NCBI RefSeq assembly: GCF_018449475.1
Contig: NZ_JAHCQH010000022.1
Span: forward strand, 85,722 to 149,721
DNA from: Ancylobacter radicis
GTDB taxonomy: Bacteria > Pseudomonadota > Alphaproteobacteria > Rhizobiales > Xanthobacteraceae
Reading direction: 5' to 3'
DNA length: 64,000 nt
In this document: positions 61,250 through 64,000 of the stretch, piece by piece
Numbering within the stretch: position 1 is the first letter of the stretch
Layout of the letters: each line of letters opens with the position of its first letter
Translations under genes and position numbers: made by a program
Notes under the pieces: model-generated
What the model saw: the letters and a program-made list of their open reading frames with translations, nothing else
What the model was told of the DNA's origin: nothing
Database searches by the model: none

Positions 61250-64000
61250 ATGTCCAAGTTTAGTTTCCGGGGGGCGCTGCTGGCGTCCACCGCCATCACG
61301 GCGTTTGCCGTGGTCCTGTCCGGCTCGGCCGCGCGGGCCAACGGGTACAGCTCGCTGACCGTCAGCGCCCCGCCACCGGGGCAGACCGAGACGCTCAGCG
61401 CGGATGACACCTTTTACGAGGTCTATGTGGGTGTCGCCGCCGGTGAGATCGGCACCCTCATCGTCGCGCCGGGCGTGACGATGACGACCCTCGGAGCGAT
61501 TGGTTTCGCCCCCTATGCCTATGGCGCCGTCATCGGCCAGGACGAGGGCTCGACCGGCACGGTCATCGTCAGCGGGACGGGCGCGGCCTGGACCGACGAG
61601 AGCACCTTCGTCATCGTCGGCCAGTTCGGCACCGGCGCGGTCCAGCTCTCCGCCGGCGGCAGCTGGGACACCACCAACGTCACCATCGGCGAGTACGAGA
61701 CCGGCAATGGCTCGGTCTCGGTGAGCGGCGCCGGCACGTCCTGGACCAATGAGTTCACGACGATCATCGGCGGCAACGGGACCGGCAGCGTGACGGTCTC
61801 GGGCGGCGCTGAGGTCACCAATGGCGAGACGCTGTATATTGGCGGCGGCAGCCTGCCGACGGCGCGTTACATCCCCTCCAGCACGGGCACCGGCTCGCTG
61901 ACCGTCACCGGCACGGGCACCACCTGGTACAATACCGGCGGCGTCAATATCGCCCGCGATCCCGGCTCCACCGGCTCGCTCACCGTCGAGAATGGCGCCA
62001 GCTTCCAGACCTATGACGGCAGCATCTATGCCGGCCCCGGCGCGACGATCACCGTCACCGGGCCGGGCACCACCATGCTCCTGGGCACCCGCAACACCAC
62101 GCCTCCCGTGGACTGGACCGCGGCCGCCGGCTATTTCAGCCCGGATGAAGGCGCGACCTCGCTCATCAGCAATGGCGCCACGCTGAACGCCGACGCGACC
62201 TATATTGGTGGCGGGGGCACCGAGGCGGTCACCACCATCACCGTCACCGGCGCCGGCACCACCTGGCACAATTGGCTGAACATCTATGTCGGCGGCACCG
62301 GCAATGGCGATGGCGGTTATGGCGCGGCCACCGTGTCGGATGGCGCGGTCGCCACCGCCTATACGGCCGCCGTCGGCGTCGATGCCGGCTCGGTCGGCAC
62401 GCTGCTGCTGACCGGTGAGGGCACGCTGTTCCAGGTGCTCTCCCGCGACGGCTTCTCCGGCAATTTCCGGGTCGGCTATGAGGGCAACGGCACCGTCACC
62501 GTGCAGAACGGCGCGACGCTGACGGCGGCGAATCTCGTCCACATCGCCAATGAGGTGGGCTCCGTCGGCGTGCTCAACATCGGCGCCGCCGAGGGCGAGG
62601 CGCCGGTCGCGCCGGGCACGGTGCTGGGCACCAATGGCGTGTTCTTCGGCGATGGCGACGCCACGCTGGTGTTCAACCACACCAGCACCGGCCTCACCTT
62701 CAACAACGCGCTCTCCGGCACTGGCGGCGAGATCCGCCACCTCGCCGGCGTCACCAATTTCACCGTCGACTCGCCGGATTTTACCGGCACGCTCAACCTG
62801 ATCGGGGGCACCGCCAAGGTAAACGCGGCCATTGGCGGCATGGATGTGAACGTCTCCAGCGGCGCGACGCTGGGCGGCAACGGGACGATCGGGGTGCTGA
62901 ACGTGGCCAGCGGCGGCATCGTGTCGCCGGGCAACTCGATCGGCACGATGGTGGTGACGGGCGACGTGACCTTCGCGCCGGGCTCGATCTATGTCGTCGA
63001 GCTGGACGGTGCCGGCAATAGCGACCTGATCACCGCCTCCGGCCAGGCCTTCCTCAACGGGGCGACGGTGAACCTCGTCGCGCTCGACCCGCAGGCGAGC
63101 TACAAGTCGGCGCAGGTCTACACCATCGTCGCCGCCACCGGCGGGGTGGTCGGGACCTTCGGCGCGGTGACGACGGATTCGCTGTTCCTCACCGTGGACG
63201 TGAACGACCTCGCCAATGGCATCAATGTGGTGATCTCGGCCTCGGACGACGCCTTCACCAGCGTCGCCGTGACGCCGAACCAGATCGCCACTTCGGCGGC
63301 GCTCGGCACGCTGCCGCAGACCGGGGCCTCGCTGGCTCTGTACAACTCGATCCTGTTCCTCACCTCGGCCGGCGAGGCGCAATGGGCTTATGACCAGCTC
63401 TCGGGCGAGGTGCACGCCTCGACGCAGAGCCTGTTCATGGAACAGTCCTCGCTGATCCGCGGCGCGCTGAATGACCGGCTGCGGGCGGCGCAGGGCGGGG
63501 TCGGGGCCTCTTCCGGCCAGGTGGTGAATGTGGTCGAGACGTCCTCGGGCGCGCTCGCCTATGCGGCCCCCTCGCCCGTGCAGGTCGCGGCCGATATGAG
63601 CATGCCGATGAAGGCGGCCCCCGCTCTGGCGCCGGTGGAACGCTTCGCGCTGTGGTCGACCGCCTTCGGCAATTGGGGCGAGATGGACGGCAATTCCAAC
63701 GCCGCCGGCGTCTCCGATTCCACCGGCGGCTTCCTGATCGGCGCGGACACATTGGTCGGCGAGGGCTGGCGCGTGGGCGTGGCCGGTGGCTACAGCTACA
63801 CCGACTTCTCGATTTCCGGCCGCAACTCCTCGGGCTCGAGCGACAACTGGCATATCGGCCTCTACGCCGGCAACGAATGGGGCCCGCTCGCGCTGCGCAC
63901 GGGTCTGGCCTATACGTGGCAGGACATCTCGACCAACCGCTCGGTCGCCTTCACCGGCTATTCCGACAGCCTGTCGGCCGATTACAACGCCGGCACGGTG
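61250..64000 (+). CDS. Autotransporter adhesin-like protein (C-terminus beyond window)
   Basis: At least 917 residues, open to the right edge. The signal peptide (residues 1-31) has an extended form ending SGSAARAN. Residues 60-560 are a repetitive passenger, with the recurring unit GSVTVSGAGTSWTN and variants (TGTVIVSGTGAAWTD, TITVTGAGTTWHN), about 45-50 residues per turn, ending in PGNSIGT typical of AT passenger C-termini. A beta-barrel domain begins near residue 800 (ERFALWSTAFGNWGEMDGNSNAAG, then WRVGVAGGYSYTDFSI). It is likely exported to the surface by type V secretion. Binding target unknown. Confidence 0.9.
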   Translation, partial: MSKFSFRGALLASTAITAFAVVLSGSAARANGYSSLTVSAPPPGQTETLSADDTFYEVYVGVAAGEIGTLIVAPGVTMTTLGAIGFAPYAYGAVIGQDEGSTGTVIVSGTGAAWTDESTFVIVGQFGTGAVQLSAGGSWDTTNVTIGEYETGNGSVSVSGAGTSWTNEFTTIIGGNGTGSVTVSGGAEVTNGETLYIGGGSLPTARYIPSSTGTGSLTVTGTGTTWYNTGGVNIARDPGSTGSLTVENGASFQTYDGSIYAGPGATITVTGPGTTMLLGTRNTTPPVDWTAAAGYFSPDEGATSLISNGATLNADATYIGGGGTEAVTTITVTGAGTTWHNWLNIYVGGTGNGDGGYGAATVSDGAVATAYTAAVGVDAGSVGTLLLTGEGTLFQVLSRDGFSGNFRVGYEGNGTVTVQNGATLTAANLVHIANEVGSVGVLNIGAAEGEAPVAPGTVLGTNGVFFGDGDATLVFNHTSTGLTFNNALSGTGGEIRHLAGVTNFTVDSPDFTGTLNLIGGTAKVNAAIGGMDVNVSSGATLGGNGTIGVLNVASGGIVSPGNSIGTMVVTGDVTFAPGSIYVVELDGAGNSDLITASGQAFLNGATVNLVALDPQASYKSAQVYTIVAATGGVVGTFGAVTTDSLFLTVDVNDLANGINVVISASDDAFTSVAVTPNQIATSAALGTLPQTGASLALYNSILFLTSAGEAQWAYDQLSGEVHASTQSLFMEQSSLIRGALNDRLRAAQGGVGASSGQVVNVVETSSGALAYAAPSPVQVAADMSMPMKAAPALAPVERFALWSTAFGNWGEMDGNSNAAGVSDSTGGFLIGADTLVGEGWRVGVAGGYSYTDFSISGRNSSGSSDNWHIGLYAGNEWGPLALRTGLAYTWQDISTNRSVAFTGYSDSLSADYNAGTV

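Noticed and set aside
61217..63853. 878-residue open frame opposite the autotransporter
   Set aside because: Composition is Arg/Ala/Gly/His-rich and complementary to the autotransporter's codon pattern; no start context or domain.

Overview
The window is high-GC, densely coded DNA with long antisense shadow frames, ATGA/GTGA gene overlaps and short GC-rich intergenic palindromes. Gene content (XoxF-type methanol dehydrogenase, ScfR/PccR-like regulator with propionyl-CoA carboxylase and methylmalonyl-CoA mutase, SthA transhydrogenase, TRAP and many ABC importers, FadR-type GntR regulators, ArsH) points to a free-living alphaproteobacterium of the Hyphomicrobiales. Ancylobacter, Starkeya and Xanthobacter (Xanthobacteraceae) would fit, but that placement is inference. 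No rRNA, tRNA, CRISPR array, transposase or phage gene was seen.

Layout. 1-1228: N-terminal two thirds of a lanthanide-type PQQ methanol dehydrogenase running off the left edge, divergent from a DoxX-like membrane protein. 1871-8737: a seven-gene leftward operon (two ureohydrolases, a complete polar amino-acid type ABC importer and a DUF1989 protein) with a divergent LysR regulator, best read as uptake and hydrolysis of a guanidino compound. 8853-11378: a GAF-GGDEF diguanylate cyclase, two small unknown proteins, a cold-shock protein and ribosomal protein S21. 11487-19970: a DeoR regulator, a TRAP transporter, two FAD oxidoreductases and a glycerol-kinase-like FGGY kinase, together a polyol-type catabolic locus. 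20020-22114: an arsenic locus (arsR with a perfect operator, an ArsC-ArsN2 fusion, a coupled mini-ORF, arsH) with no efflux pump. 22165-29684: chemoreceptor, NarL-type response regulator, 7TM histidine kinase and a large MscS channel.

29729-36133: a GntR regulator divergent from a peptide/nickel-type ABC importer (binding protein, two permeases, fused double ATPase) containing a block of intergenic repeats. 36229-43711: an HlyD/FUSC export pair, then a leftward RND pump operon headed by an alpha/beta-hydrolase homologue lacking its catalytic serine, with a divergent LysR gene. 44689-48416: a GntR regulator with a histidine-rich tail leading a second amino-acid ABC importer. 48677-58653: propionyl-CoA to succinyl-CoA operon (pccB, pccA, mutA, a small secreted protein, mutB) divergent from its likely regulator. 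58658-60905: XRE-cupin regulator and SthA. 61250 to the right edge: an autotransporter adhesin-like protein, cut within its beta-barrel.

Most loci follow one plan: a local one-component regulator next to or divergent from a transporter and a short catabolic or detoxification pathway. The most unusual points are the double-ureohydrolase importer operon, the serine-less hydrolase heading an RND operon, the unknown secreted protein between the two mutase genes, the pump-less ars locus with a fusion enzyme, and several structured intergenic repeats.
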